The translations under genes were made by a program, and so were the position numbers. Shown here piece by piece: positions 20,137-30,607 of a DNA stretch of 64,000 nt; the first letter of the stretch is position 1; each line of letters begins with the position of its first letter. The notes below the pieces were generated by a model. The model made no database searches and was not told the origin of the DNA. It saw only the letters and a program-made list of their open reading frames with translations. The DNA is from Eutreptiella sp. 'Long Island Sound 2002'. Lineage: Eukaryota; Euglenozoa; Euglenophyceae; Eutreptiales; Eutreptiaceae. Where the stretch lies: contig OZ038378.1 of assembly GCA_964036045.1 (NCBI GenBank), forward strand, positions 143,154,910 to 143,218,909, read 5' to 3'.

Positions 20137-22079
20137 ATGCGTGACAGCAAAAGAAGGGCACACCAGTGGATTGCGGAGGTAACAAAAACGAAAACACGAA
20201 GCACAGGAAGCACGCGCCAGAAGACCGCGGTCCCGAAGCCTCCCTCCCAGGTCCTATACATCCATCCAGTATGGGAAAAGCCGTCAGACATGGAACGCGT
20301 CGCCGTCGACTGCCTTATCAAAGCCAAGAGCGTTCGCAAGGGTGCGACTGAGTTGGGAGTCCACCGCCACACCCTAACTGACGCGATGGGGCGAATGAGG
20401 TGTGCTGTGTTACCTGTAACGCAGTGTGAAAGGGCGCCGCGCATCCAACATGACGCGACGCGCAAGAGAAAACAAGCTGGCGCGCGTCGCGCTTTTTACT
20501 TTGTCCTCTTTGCTGCAGTCGCTACGAGCCGTGTGAGGTGAAGAGGGGCCCAAAGCCCTGTCTGGTGGAGTTGCCCTTGACAACCTGGATGGATGAGTGT
20601 GCGGATCAAATGGTGTGCCTTACACTGACTGAGATCAAAGATGAAGCTCAAGCCATGGCAGAAAAGAAAACGAGTGTGCAGAACCCAGCTCTCCCTTGTA
20701 AGTTTGGTAAGATATGGTGGAAACTGTTTAAGCGTCGCAACAGTGACTTTGTTTCAAGACTTGCTAAAAATGTTGAATCGCAGCGTGCCTCTGCCCGTTT
20801 GAGCCCCCAGCAGTGGACAGAGTTTTTTAATAATCATTTAAAGCGAGGTTTAGAAAAAGTTGCCTATAACCCTTGCCATATCTGGAACGAGGATGAGTCA
20901 CGGTTTTTTCGACAGTTCACCACCGTGGGACAGCGTGTGTGGGTGAGGAAGGGAAGAAAAACTGTGGCGCGACGCCGTGGCTAGCAGCGGCAGCACATCA
21001 CCGCCATAGTTGCTGTCAATGCACAGGGCCAGGCCACAAAACCGGCACTCCTATGGAACACAAAAAAAATAAGAGGCGACATGTTGCTCCGTGCACAGTG
21101 CCAAGTGACACTGAAAGGAACGCCTGATGGGTGGTCCTCTCAAGAGGTCTTCTTGGAGTGGGTGGAAACAGTACTCGTGAAAGAAACACAACCACTCAGC
21201 AACCCTCAGAAATGCATTTTGTTACTGGTGGATGGCAGCAAAACGCACCTCACACTGCAGGGTCTGCAAAAAATGAAGTCCTGGGGTGTAGAGGTGGTTG
21301 TGTTCCCCCCCCATCTGACAAATGTCATACATCCACTGGACAAAGCCGTTTTGAGGGCACTGAAGGCATCGTTTCGCAAAAAGGAAGAACACTGGAAAAG
21401 GAAAAACCATCACAGAGCCCCGTCCCCTGCAGACTTTGTGCAACTGTGGACAGATGCATATGTTGATGCAGTCACATCACGAAATATTCTGTCAGGCTTT
21501 AGGTCCTGTGGCATCAGCCCGTTTGATCCCCAATATTTTCTGAAACATTGTCCCCGTGAGCGCATCCAGCACCAGGACCTCCCTGCCTGCCCTACCAGCC
21601 CTACTCACAGCCCTGTTGCATCGCAAGATCCTCCACAAAACTCTTCGCAGAGCTCTTCGCAAAACTCTTCAGCAGCTCCCTCTGAGGTGTCATCAAAAAG
21701 CAATGCTTCAACACAGTGCAGAGGCAGGGCCATCAGTGCGGCCACGCGGGACGATCCTTGGTCGCTGCGCCTCGGGGGCTTTGTGACAGCCCAAGATTTT
21801 TTAGATAAGGTCAGTGAAAAACAGAATGGTGCTGCCGCAAAACCAGCACCCAAACGGAGGGCACGGCGAATGGGAGAGCCTATGAGACGGGTTGACAGGC
21901 CTGCAGCAAAACTTCCTACCAAACCAGCCCCAAAACCCAGAGCTGAGAAACGCCGAAGGGTTGATGACCCTGCCCCAGCAGCAGCCCTTGGTCCTGACGA
22001 AGCACAGTCTTTCTCCGAAGAAGGGGATGGTGCAGGAGATCCGTTTGATTTGTATGTTAGCTACCAAAGTAGTTGTTAG
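20137..22079 (+). pseudogene. pogo-like (DDE_1 / Tc1-mariner superfamily) transposase with one intron and one premature stop
   Basis: Exon 1 (20137-20399) encodes a helix-turn-helix of the psq/pogo type: MERVAVDCLIKAKSVRKGAT, then GVHRHTLTDAMGR. A 119-bp intron (20400-20518, gtgtgc to ttgctgcag) joins it in phase 2 to exon 2, giving SRYEPCEVKRGPKPCLVE, a join typical of pogo/Tigger proteins. Exon 2 carries the DDE_1 endonuclease: NEDESRFF (first Asp), LLLVDGSKTHL (second Asp) and PPHLTNVIHPLDKAV (third Asp). The last two catalytic Asp residues are 35 residues apart. The frame is broken only by TAG at 20982-20984. The C-terminus is Ser/Pro/Lys-rich and ends at TAG 22077-22079. The element excises and inserts DNA by cut-and-paste when intact; this copy looks dead or needs readthrough. 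Confidence 0.85.
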
Positions 22080-22323
22080 TTTCTTTGGGGTGGAAAGTGT
22101 TTGTCAACGCGGACCACCGAAACAAAATGAACCCGGATCGGCCTGACAAATGGTGCAACAACAGTGCATTGGCAGTGCTGTGAAAGGGATTGACAGCGCA
22201 AAGGAAAAGGTACCACCTTGCCCAACGGCAGTAAGGCTACCACAACTTTTCACAAAAAAAAAGTTTTGGAAAAAAAAAACTTTTTGAAAAAAAAATTTCC
22301 AAATTCTTTGTGCATGAAAAACG
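22069..22323. repeat. ~255-bp repeat at the end of the pogo-like gene, copy 1
   Basis: From GTAGTTGTTAGTTTC through ATTTCCAAATT to TGCATGAAAAACG this is nearly identical to 28307-28561. Differences are concentrated in the A-runs (CAACTTTTCAC against CAACGTTTCAC). It includes an AAAAGTTTT/AAAACTTTTT hairpin-like A/T stretch. It probably belongs to the 3' end of the transposon. Confidence 0.9.
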
Positions 22324-22872
22324 AAATTTATACGCAGAAAAACACATTGCTAGGCAAAGAAACATGGTTTTCCTTTGGGCATGGGATACAACTAGGTGAT
22401 GCAAAGGCGTTGGCACTATGAAAAGGAGTTTCACGGGCCTAGCGGACCTCATTTCCAACAAACATCCAAATTTTGCCTGATTTCTTGGTAGGGGCAAAAA
22501 AAGGGGAAATTGTTATAGGGGCCCCCTAGGTACTTGCTTGACCCAAACTTGTGTTAGACAATCGGATTTAGGTGCAACCAAGCATACCCCAATGGTAAGG
22601 TACCCTTTAGTATTGCTAAATCCTACAATAAACACTAAGTTTTCATGTGGAAAGTGTGAAAACTTATGGTGGTACAACAACTAGTGCCTGGTACAAAAAC
22701 TGGCTCCTTTACCTTAAATGGGAAGCCCAAGCAGGGTGTTAGGTGCATCCTCAGAACCGCAGCCCCCCCTCAAATTGTATGCCCAGGTCTAGGTCTGCTT
22801 GTAGTGCATGTTGCTGCTCCATTCAGGCTGAACTCAGGCATGCAGGTAGGAGAGGGAATGGAAGACCATGGA
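22324..22872. other. Noncoding stretch after the transposon
   Basis: AT-rich sequence with no gene recognised. Confidence 0.4.
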
Positions 22873-23120
22873 ATTAAATGTGGGGGGTTTTTGGATACAT
22901 TTTGGGTGCTTTATTGGTACGTTTCGGGGGTTCTTTTTTTGGTACATTCCGGGTAGGTTTTTGGTACATTTCGGGGGGGAAGGGGGGTTATGAAACATTT
23001 GGGGAGGTTTTGCGGTGCCATTAGGGGCTTTATGAAACAATTCAAGTGGTTTCAAGTACACATCTGGGATTTTCAGCACATTTTGTTTGGTCAGTTTGTG
23101 GAATTTTTTTATATCTACCC
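22873..23120. repeat. GGTACATTTTGGGG repeat block, right copy
   Basis: Same order of motifs as 19580-19812: GGATACATTTTGGG units, GCGGTGCCATTAGGGG, ATGAAACAATTCAAG, TTTCAAGTACACATCTGGGA. The two copies are in direct orientation about 3.3 kb apart and flank the transposase gene. Confidence 0.8.
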
Positions 23121-23814
23121 TCCCAAGGAGAAATCTTTGCTTCACCTGGTCACCAAAGGACCCTCCAATGGCGCTATGAAGAGGGGACCATGTTTGAACC
23201 CCATTGCATCACAACACAATCTTTCTGCCACGCCCCCCCTCCTGCGAGCTAGAGTTGTTTTCAACACAGAGAACAGCACACACCTATACATGTGTTGTTA
23301 TTTCAGGTAGGTAGGTAGGTCGACTCGGGACTGGGGTTGCCCCGCAGGGGGGACTTACCAAGGGGCTTTTGCTCACCCACCCACGGCCCTACTGCACGTG
23401 CCCCCACAAAGCGGCTCCCCCACATGGGGGAAGGGCGCGGTCGCCGCGAGCAGTACCCTACAGCGGGTTCTGCCCAGAGAGGTAACCCATGTTCGACCGA
23501 AGTCTCACATTCCTCTCCTTCGGGCGGATGATACGTGGGGGAGGGTCCCACCGCACATCCTCATCAACCTCCGGATTCTGGGGCGCAGGGGCCCGGAGCC
23601 AGGCCAACGGCCCTGTCCTGCAAGCACCCCCACTTGGGTTGGTTTTCAGTAGGTGTGAGGCGACTCGAAGAAGCACGTGCTACGGGACTCGCATGCCGTG
23701 GCGCACACTCACACCTCCTGACTCGGTCGAGCTTGCGCTCTCCCGGGGGGCCGGGGGTTCGAAGTAGGTCGTTGTGGCCGGTTGGTCGGTCGTATGGTAC
23801 GGTTGCGGTGTAGT

Positions 23815-24940
23815 TTGTTAATGTAGGTTGGTCGGTTGCGTGATGGTAGAGCCAAGTTTGGTTCGTGGGCATGGTCGTCGGCGGGCGCGGCGCACCACGG
23901 TGTCACCAACCCTTTGGACGCCGTTCCCGTTTCGACCCGTGCAGGCCTGGCTGGTTTGGTGTTGGCCGGCTTGCGTGTGGTCTGTTTACGGTCAAGTGGC
24001 AGCTGCAGCTGCGGTGTTGTTGGTTCGCGGTCGTCTTGCCCGCCTCATGGTCAGCTTGGTTTGCGTGGGTTCCATTGCGCTGCTGCCGGTGGTTGTTCCG
24101 CCGCATGTTGTTTATGCAGCCGGCATGTCCGTGTCGGTGCTGGTCAGTGGCGTCGTGGTTTGTCCAAGTGTAGTGTTGTGTAGTTTGTTACCGTTGGTTG
24201 GTCGCGTTTGTATTGGCAGCGTTGCGGTGTTCTGCTATGTTCGTGGGGACGCTCGTTGGTGGGCGTGGCGCACCATGGTGTTGCCAACCCGTTGGGCGCC
24301 GTTTCCGTTTCGACCCGTGCACGCCTGGCTGGTTCGGCGTTGGCCGGCTTGCGTGTGGTCCGTTTACGGTCAAGTGGTGGCTGCAGCTGTGGTGTGGTTG
24401 GTGCGCCGTTGTCGTGGCCGCCTCATGGTCGGCCGGGTTCGTGTGGGTTCCGTTGCGCTGCTGCCGGTGGTCTTATCGTAGAATCCTGCCCGTTTAGCCA
24501 GCACGTTTGTGTCTGCGTCGGTTTGTGGCATCTTGGTTTGTACAAGTGTCGTGTAGTGTAGTTTGGGAACGTTCGTGGGCCGCGTCCGCAGCGGTAGAGT
24601 CACAGTGTTCCTCTGTGTTTTTGGCCATGGTGGTCGGGGGGCGCGGCTCGCCACGGTGTCGCTAGTTCGTTGGACGTCGCTCTCGCACCAGCCCATGCAC
24701 GCCCGGCCAGCTTGGCGCTGGTCGGTGTGCGCGTGGTCTGTTCACGGTCACGTTGCATCCGCTGTAGTGGTTCTGGCGTCCTGTGGTCCTGTTAGTCGCC
24801 TCTTGGTTGGTTTGTTCGGCGTTTGTTCCTTGTCGTCGCAGCGGGTGTTCGCGCAGTCGGATTTGTTGTGTGCAGGTGTTCCGCTTGTTGCGATGTTGGT
24901 CGGTGCCAGGTGTGTGGGGCCGGCACGGTACGTTTGTACT
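23815..24940. repeat. Three tandem ~365-380 bp units inside LINE D
   Basis: Units start near 23815, 24178 and 24557 (TAGTTTG-(T/G)-TAATG/ACCGTTGG/GAACGTTCG). Each contains a CGTGGGGACGC/GGCATGG-TCG-TGGGCG-GGCGC block, CCGTTTCGACCCGTGCA-GCCTGGCTGG (diverged in the third), and GTGGTC-GTTTACGGTCAAGTGG. Identity falls from unit 1-2 to unit 3. In frame they encode repeated Trp/Pro/Val or, on the minus strand, Pro/His/Arg-rich segments. Confidence 0.8.
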
Positions 24941-25689
24941 GTGCGCCGCCCGCCCGCCGCGGGGGAGAAAAGCCATGACAAGTGGTCGGACCGCTGTAAA
25001 AGTTCTTTCCCCTGTTGGTGCCCTGTTCCCTGCCCCGCCCTGGCAGTGTTGCATGCACAATCCATTATCCGGTATTTCGTGGTGCTCCGTAGCCGTACTT
25101 CCAGTTTCGTTTGTGCCACTCATATGTACACCCCCCGTCGGTGGCAAGGCCCCGCCGGTCCCCCTCGGTGTGTCCCTGTGTTCCCCATGGGAGCCCCAGG
25201 ATGTTGTTCCAGCTCGGTGGTGCTGTGCTCGTGCTCGTGCCTGTCTATCTGCCGTGCGCCTTCTCGTGTCGTGCGTTGCGGGTCATTCGGGTGGCGTGTC
25301 TGTGTCACGGTGCTGGGTGTGGTGGCTAGGATGGTTAGGGTGGTTCGGCTTGTGCTGTGTTGTCGGGACGCTCCGTCCGACGTGGCGGGTTGGGCTCGGC
25401 GTAACACACCCGTGCCTGTTGGCAGAGGGGTTGGCGCGGCCCCGTGTGGTGAGCTTGTTGCCCCCCGCATGCCCCGGGTAGGGTTGTGGAGGACAGGAGT
25501 ACCGGGCAGTGTTGCAGCCCCCTCCCTCTCATGGACGCTGTTAACTGTCTGCGGGGAGTGTGCCCCTCGTACCATTCGCATAGGTTATACGTGTCGTAAC
25601 CTTACGCGTCCCAGGCGCTGAACTCCCCGGAGGAGGTGCGCGCTGGTCCCCGCGGTGCACTTATCTCCGGATGCTCGCCCTGGACGGTA

Positions 25690-27030
25690 ATACTCTGGCC
25701 GGTGGTTCGTTAACATTCTTGTGGTTATCGGCCCGGCCGCGGGTTCCGTGTATTTGGCCGGGCCCTTTGCCCGGCCCCTTGTGGATCCGGCTCCAGGAGA
25801 GGAGGGTGAGGCGGGAGGACGCGTCCGGGCGTGGCGCCGCCCCGTTCCCTGCTGCAGGTGGGTCGCGGGGTCCGAGAAGCGTGGCCCTCGCCCGGGGGGT
25901 TGTATGAGGAAGTCGTGGGGTTTCCGTGCGTGCTTGACACCATGGGTTGCGAAGGCTGGCCTCCACTCTCCGGGCATCTGTTGCATGTGTCGGGCAGGTT
26001 GAAGTCCGTCTCGTCGGTTTGTCGGACCGTCAGGTGTTGCTGGGGTGTGTTGCGTGGCTGTGTGCCACTGGGTCGTCGCGGTAGGATCTGTGGCCAGGCG
26101 CGGCTCAGGGTCCTGGGGGGGCGTCCCATGCGTCGCACCGGGGCGCCGTGGAGGTTACTGAAGTTTGCGTGCACAAGGGCTGGGCGTGCCGCCCGGGTCT
26201 CCGCCTCAGTGCGGACGGCGGGTTGCCGTCAATTGTCCAGCGCCAGCGCCCGGATCCGGTGGCGTGCGCTGTTCAACAACACCCCCGTGGTCATCGGTTC
26301 GGCCGCGGGCTCCGCGTGTTTGGCTGGCCCCTTTGCCCGGCCCCTCGCGGACCCGTTACGTGGGAGAGGAGGGTCAGGTGGGATGGCGGTCCCGGGTGTG
26401 GCGCTGCCCCCTTTCCTTGTTGCAGGCGGGTCGCTGGGGTCCGGGAAGTGCGGCCCCCGTCCGGGGGATGTGGAAAGAGGTCGCTGGGGTCGTATTGGTG
26501 TCCGACACCGTGGGCTGCTAAGGCCAGCCACCACTCCTTGGGTGTCTGTCGTGCGTGCCGGGCAGGTGGACGCCCTCCCCGCTGGTGTGTCCGGTCCACG
26601 GGTGGTGCCGTAGCATGTTGTGCGGCCGCGCGTTGCTGGGTTGTACGAGGGGTCTTGTTGGACGAGGTCTGCCCGGTCGGGGTCGTTGTGGTTCGTGGCC
26701 GACCCCGCTGCCGCTGGCGTGACGGTCATCGTCCGGTCCCCTGGCGGGAAGAGGCGGTCCCGGGTCCGCCGCGCCGTTTCTTCCCTGTGCGTGGCTGGTG
26801 TGGGACTCGTGCCGTGCGCGTGCGGCCATGCGTCATCGCTGCAGGTCCTGTGGTCGGCCGCGGGTCAGGGCCCTGGGGGGTTACCCACACGTCGTACAAC
26901 GGCGCTGCGGAGGGTACTGAAGATTTCGTGCACCACGGCCGCGTGCGCCGCCCGGGCCTCCGTCTCAGTGCGGATTGCGGGCTGCAGCTGCCCACCCAGC
27001 GCCAGTGCCCGGATCTGGTGGATCGCGAAG
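25690..27030. repeat. Diverged tandem duplication in LINE D overlapping the end of the ULP1-like frame
   Basis: The block CGGCCGCGGGTTCCGTGT-TTGGC-GGGCCCTTTGCCCGGCCCC near 25735 recurs near 26300. The block ending in the ULP-like C-terminus (26880-27030, minus-strand IRALALGGQ ... EIFSTLRSAVVRRVG) recurs at 26128-26260 (IRALALDN ... and a related VRRMG). Duplication has therefore copied part of the ORF's 3' end at least once. Confidence 0.65.
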
Positions 27031-28199
27031 ACGGGGCATAGGTTGGGCTCAGTGGGGGTTTCCGCCGTCGGTTCCGGGATGGCCTCCATCTGCTGCCGGC
27101 CGTCGAGGTAGAATCTCCACGCCGCTGACCACGCCCTGGTGTGCGGCCAGCGGCGCCGCGCCCACCGCCAGAGGCAGTAGAGGGCGTGGCCTGGATGCCA
27201 GGTGCCTGCCGTCCCCGACACAATGGCCGTCAGGGGGTCCGGGGGTTGGTTTGGGAGCAGGGGGGTAGGGTTGTCTGGCAGGCCCGTGGTCGCCCGGAGC
27301 ATGGAGTCGACGTCCTCCAGGCTCCAATGGTTGTCCTGCGGGTGTGGGATGATCCGCACCTGGCAGTAGTGGCCATTCTCCAACACGATCATGGCGATGG
27401 TACCGGGGTCATGTTCGCGCGGCGGGGGCGCTGCGCGCGCCGTCTCCGGGTAGTGCGCCGTCAGGTTCGTGAGGTTGTGCCCCCTGCTACGGGCGGTCCC
27501 GCTTTCTCATGCGTCCAGGCCCTCGTGCGGTGGGATACGGAGGTTGTCGGGTCTCGGTGGTGGGGCGGCCCGCTCCCGGCCTCCGGTGGTGGGTGCGGGC
27601 CTGGGGTCCGTCGGCGGCACTATGAGCGTGTGTAACCAGCCCAGGTGTGGGACCCACACACCCCCTTGGGCCGGTCCGTGGGTGTTGAACCACCAGATCC
27701 ACGCTTCAATGAGGTCGTCAGAGACCTGTGTCCCGGGGGTGACGAGCGCCTGGAGCTGTCGCACAAAGATTTGGGTTGTCGGGGCATGTGGCAGGGGGAC
27801 TACGGCGAAGAGCCTGTTCGGGTCGACGTTACGGAGGTGTTCCCGGAGGATGGCCACCAGCTCGCTCGAGGGCGTGGAAGCGTGGATGTCGTAGAGCGCC
27901 CTCAGTTCCGCTTCGTCGAAGGGACCCGTGCCCCGTTGCTGTGGCGGTCGGGGGGGCGGGGGGGGCATGGCCACCCGGTCTTGGTCCAGTGCCGCGTCAG
28001 CCGGGGAGGGGTGCTGTGAGGTGGCGCCTGGTTGTCCCCCAGGCACGTACTCCGTGGGGGGTTCCCGTTGCCGGGGCATCGAGCAGGGCGTGGCGGTGGG
28101 CATCAGGCCAGCGGGCTCCTGGGGGCTGGAGGTCCCTGTCATCTCTGTGTCCGCCCCTGGTCCGCTCGCGTCGTGTCCCGGCTGCCGCGATGTGCCCAC
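26865..28199 (-). pseudogene. ULP1/C48-like cysteine protease domain of LINE D, one premature stop
   Basis: Two open pieces (28199-27507 and 27506-26865) are in the same frame, separated by one TGA at 27507-27509. After a Pro-rich leader comes ELVAILREHLRNVDPNRLFA, then QVSDDLIEAWIWWFNTH, in the position of the ULP1 signature WLNDExIxxYLxLL, then GGVWVPHLGWLHTLI. Later comes ENGHYCQVRI (candidate catalytic His) and EDVDSML (candidate Asp, family xxYDSL). GHALYCLWRWARRR holds a conserved Cys, but the usual QxxxxDCG block is not clear. LINE E has the same order of motifs. In ULP1 proteases this fold cleaves SUMO or related isopeptides; here the catalytic status is open. Confidence 0.6.
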
Positions 28200-28306
28200 C
28201 GTGGCCTGGCGGCTTCTGGACTGCGGGGAGGGCTGCCCGCCCGCCCCTTGCGTAGGGCTGGGGTCGTGCGCGGGCTCCCTTGGTCGCGTGTCCGTGGCGT
28301 GTGGTT

Positions 28307-28561
28307 GTAGTTGTTAGTTTCTTTGGGGTGGAAAGTGTTTGTCACCGCGGACCACCGAAACAAAATGAACCCGGATCGGCCTGACAAATGGTGCAACAAC
28401 AGTGCATTGGCAGTGCTGTGAAAGGGATTGACAGCGCAAAGGAAAAGGTACCACCTTGCCCAACGGCAGTAAGGCTACCACAACGTTTCACAAAAAAAAC
28501 GTTTTAGAAAAAAGAAACGTTTTGAAAAAAAGATTTCCAAATTTTTTGTGCATGAAAAACG
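28307..28561. repeat. ~255-bp transposon-derived repeat, copy 2
   Basis: Near-identical to 22069-22323 in the same orientation, lying between the 5' end of LINE D and the outer edge of the gypsy A LTR. It marks a second relic of the pogo-like element's 3' end, or a duplication. Confidence 0.9.
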
Positions 28562-28567
28562 GGATGA

Positions 28568-29056
28568 GAAAGATGTCCTTGATTTTTGCCCTAGATATTT
28601 TGATTTAATCCTGCAGGTTTTGTAGTTGAAAACCCAAACCAAAGCAGCAAGTAGAGCAAGAACAGGATGTGGATCGAATCAATGATTGGTTTTGGAATCC
28701 AGTGTAACACAGAAGGGCTGCAGATAGACGAAGCAGGTTTATACACAAAGATTCAATCACAAATGGATAATACAAAAGATTTTATATGAAAATTGGTCTG
28801 ACTCTTGCCTCAGAGATAGCATTAGGCACTTCATGTGCACTCTTTTGGGTGAAATGGTGCTGGTTAGGAATGTGGGGCATAGATGTCAGGACCACACAGA
28901 AAATGACTTGGCCAAGCAACTGAATTCAGAAACAGTTACAAAGTGGGACCACAATTAGTGGTAGAAACAATTGAGTATAGGGGTCTTGGGGTGGGAGACC
29001 ACTAGGCTTAACCTCCAAGGCCTAAAGCATGAAATGCCTATTTTATTTCGGTATAT
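28568..29056 (-). repeat. 3' LTR of gypsy A
   Basis: Matches 39079-39567 over its whole length with few substitutions (for example CCTTGATTTTTGCC against CCCTGATTTATGCC). A short purine tract (GGAGG on the minus strand, 29057-29061) lies just before it, as a polypurine tract would. Confidence 0.9.
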
Positions 29057-29514
29057 CCTCCATGAAGGAAGGTACCTCCGCTCAGTTGAGTGGTAGGGGT
29101 GAACTTCATGGGGGGCTAGGGTCACAACCCTAGTTACTTTGAGAAAGTGTACTTTAGGCAACAAAAGAGAGATAAAAACACTTAAGTTTGTCTTAGCATC
29201 AACAAAAGGGTTTTAAGGGGGGCTTGGCCTGGATCAAGCCCTCCAAGAAAGACATGGGAGTGACGTTTTCTTACACCCCCCTGGAGTACTAGTTAGCTAA
29301 GCTAGTAGGACCAGGGAAAAAGGCTCAAATATTCCCAAAATTACCTCAGAAAATACATTAAACTTACCAAAAACATTCTCATCAGTTCATAGAAGCCTAT
29401 CACACTGTAGGTACCCTTGAAAAACAGTGTAATGTACCGTGAATGATGTCCCTTCGATGGGGCATTCCTCAAAGGTCGCCGGCGTGCGACGAAAACTTTT
29501 GGAAAAAGTTTGGG

Positions 29515-29586
29515 GGTGGTGGGGTTTGACCCAGGACTCCCTCCCTAGAGCACATATGCTTGCCCACTAGGGTACAGTCGAACGCT
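29515..29586 (-). other. tRNA-like segment in gypsy A 3' region
   Basis: The minus strand reads CCCTAGTGGGCAAGCATA ... AGTCCTGGGTCAAACCCC. It resembles a tRNA D-arm/A-box followed by a B-box/T-arm (GGGTTCAAACCCC with one base missing). No proper acceptor stem was found, so this is a relic or mimic. A related segment lies at 40008-40093 in gypsy B. Confidence 0.4.
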
Positions 29587-30573
29587 CTGATGCGGACGGC
29601 CATCGCTGTATAAACAGCGTTTTGGTATACGTCCTGACCAAGGGCCAGGGCGGAGCAATACTCCCAATGGAGGACACAAACCTCCAGGAGCTGGAAAAAA
29701 TAGAAAATGAAACCGGCAGGGAGTGATTCCTGCGGTTTAGCGGAAGGGGTTGCGATTTAGCAAATGAAATCGTTAAAAATCGACGAAACCACGCGGGAAA
29801 TCGTCATTTTTACACATAACTCAAAGTCGCAGACAAGCGCAAAGGAAGCGGACTCCAAGAAAAGGGTTGCGCAAGCGTAAACGGCTTTTGAAAAAGAAGG
29901 TATGAGCCGTAGTTTTTAGAGTTTTAAAGGAAATTTGTGCACAGTTGCATCAAAATTTTTATAAACTTCAGAGAAAAGTATTCAAATTCAACCGACACCA
30001 CAAAGCAGGTCAACAACCCAACCCTCAGGTATGTCAGTGTCATCTCACACGCACGCATTGCGCTCGTGTTGGTTGTTTCGTCAAAACGTTAGGGTTGTCA
30101 ACGCTGTGTTCGTTGGGGGTTCGGGTGTTCCTTCCTCGTGCTCTGCACAGGTCAAAACAGGAATGAAAGGTATGCGATGCGAATGGAGCGCGCAGCGCGC
30201 ACGTAGGGTTAGAATATGCGCTGTGCTCGCGATGCATGTGCCTAATCAAGGCATTCACACGCTGTGACGCTTTCCCTGTACCCCAAATTCACCCTTGTTT
30301 TCTTCTTCACAGGTTGGTAAAGCAAGTGTTTGTCCGTGTGTGGCCCTGGCGTTAAAGTAGGGTTGCTTAAAACGCTTAGGCTTGTTTTGTGTTCGTTTCA
30401 TTCGGCATTCACACGATGCATGGTGAGTAAGGTAGGTTAGCCCAGGAAGAGCTCGTATCCTGGTTGAGTCAGTGTGGATACGGTCAAGCCTCCCTTCCCT
30501 GCGTGCACATGATGCATTAAAGGGTAGGCCACGCGAATTGCGCACGGTAAACCTTGTTTAGGTTACCCAGAGG

Positions 30574-30607
30574 CTCCTCGGTACGTTCTTTAAGAGAACC
30601 TGAGGAG
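30574..30607. promoter_or_regulatory. Conserved hairpin in gypsy A 3' region
   Basis: CTCCTCGGTACGTTCT-TTAAG-AGAACCTGAGGAG: outer CTCCTC/GAGGAG and GGT/ACC pairs with an inner GTTCT/AGAAC stem and a small loop. The same hairpin occurs at 41653-41686 in gypsy B. Role unknown. Confidence 0.55.

Larger units (their letters stand above)
23305..28306 (-). mobile_element. LINE D: 5'-truncated LINE-family element with a ULP1-like protease
   Basis: On the minus strand the element ends in a tetranucleotide tail (ACCT)n, plus-strand CAGGTAGGTAGGTAGGT at about 23304-23320, as LINE E does at 45585. From the stop of the ULP1-like frame to the tail the distance is about 3.56 kb, against 3.6 kb in LINE E. 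The 5' end is lost at 28306, where a transposon-derived repeat begins. The 3' part is GC-rich and made of diverged tandem repeats (23815-24940 and 25690-27030). Confidence 0.65.

Noticed and set aside
24000-25600. Membrane protein genes on the plus strand (Val/Trp/Cys-rich frames)
   Set aside because: They are translations of the tandem units of LINE D, with no start context and similar open frames on the other strand.
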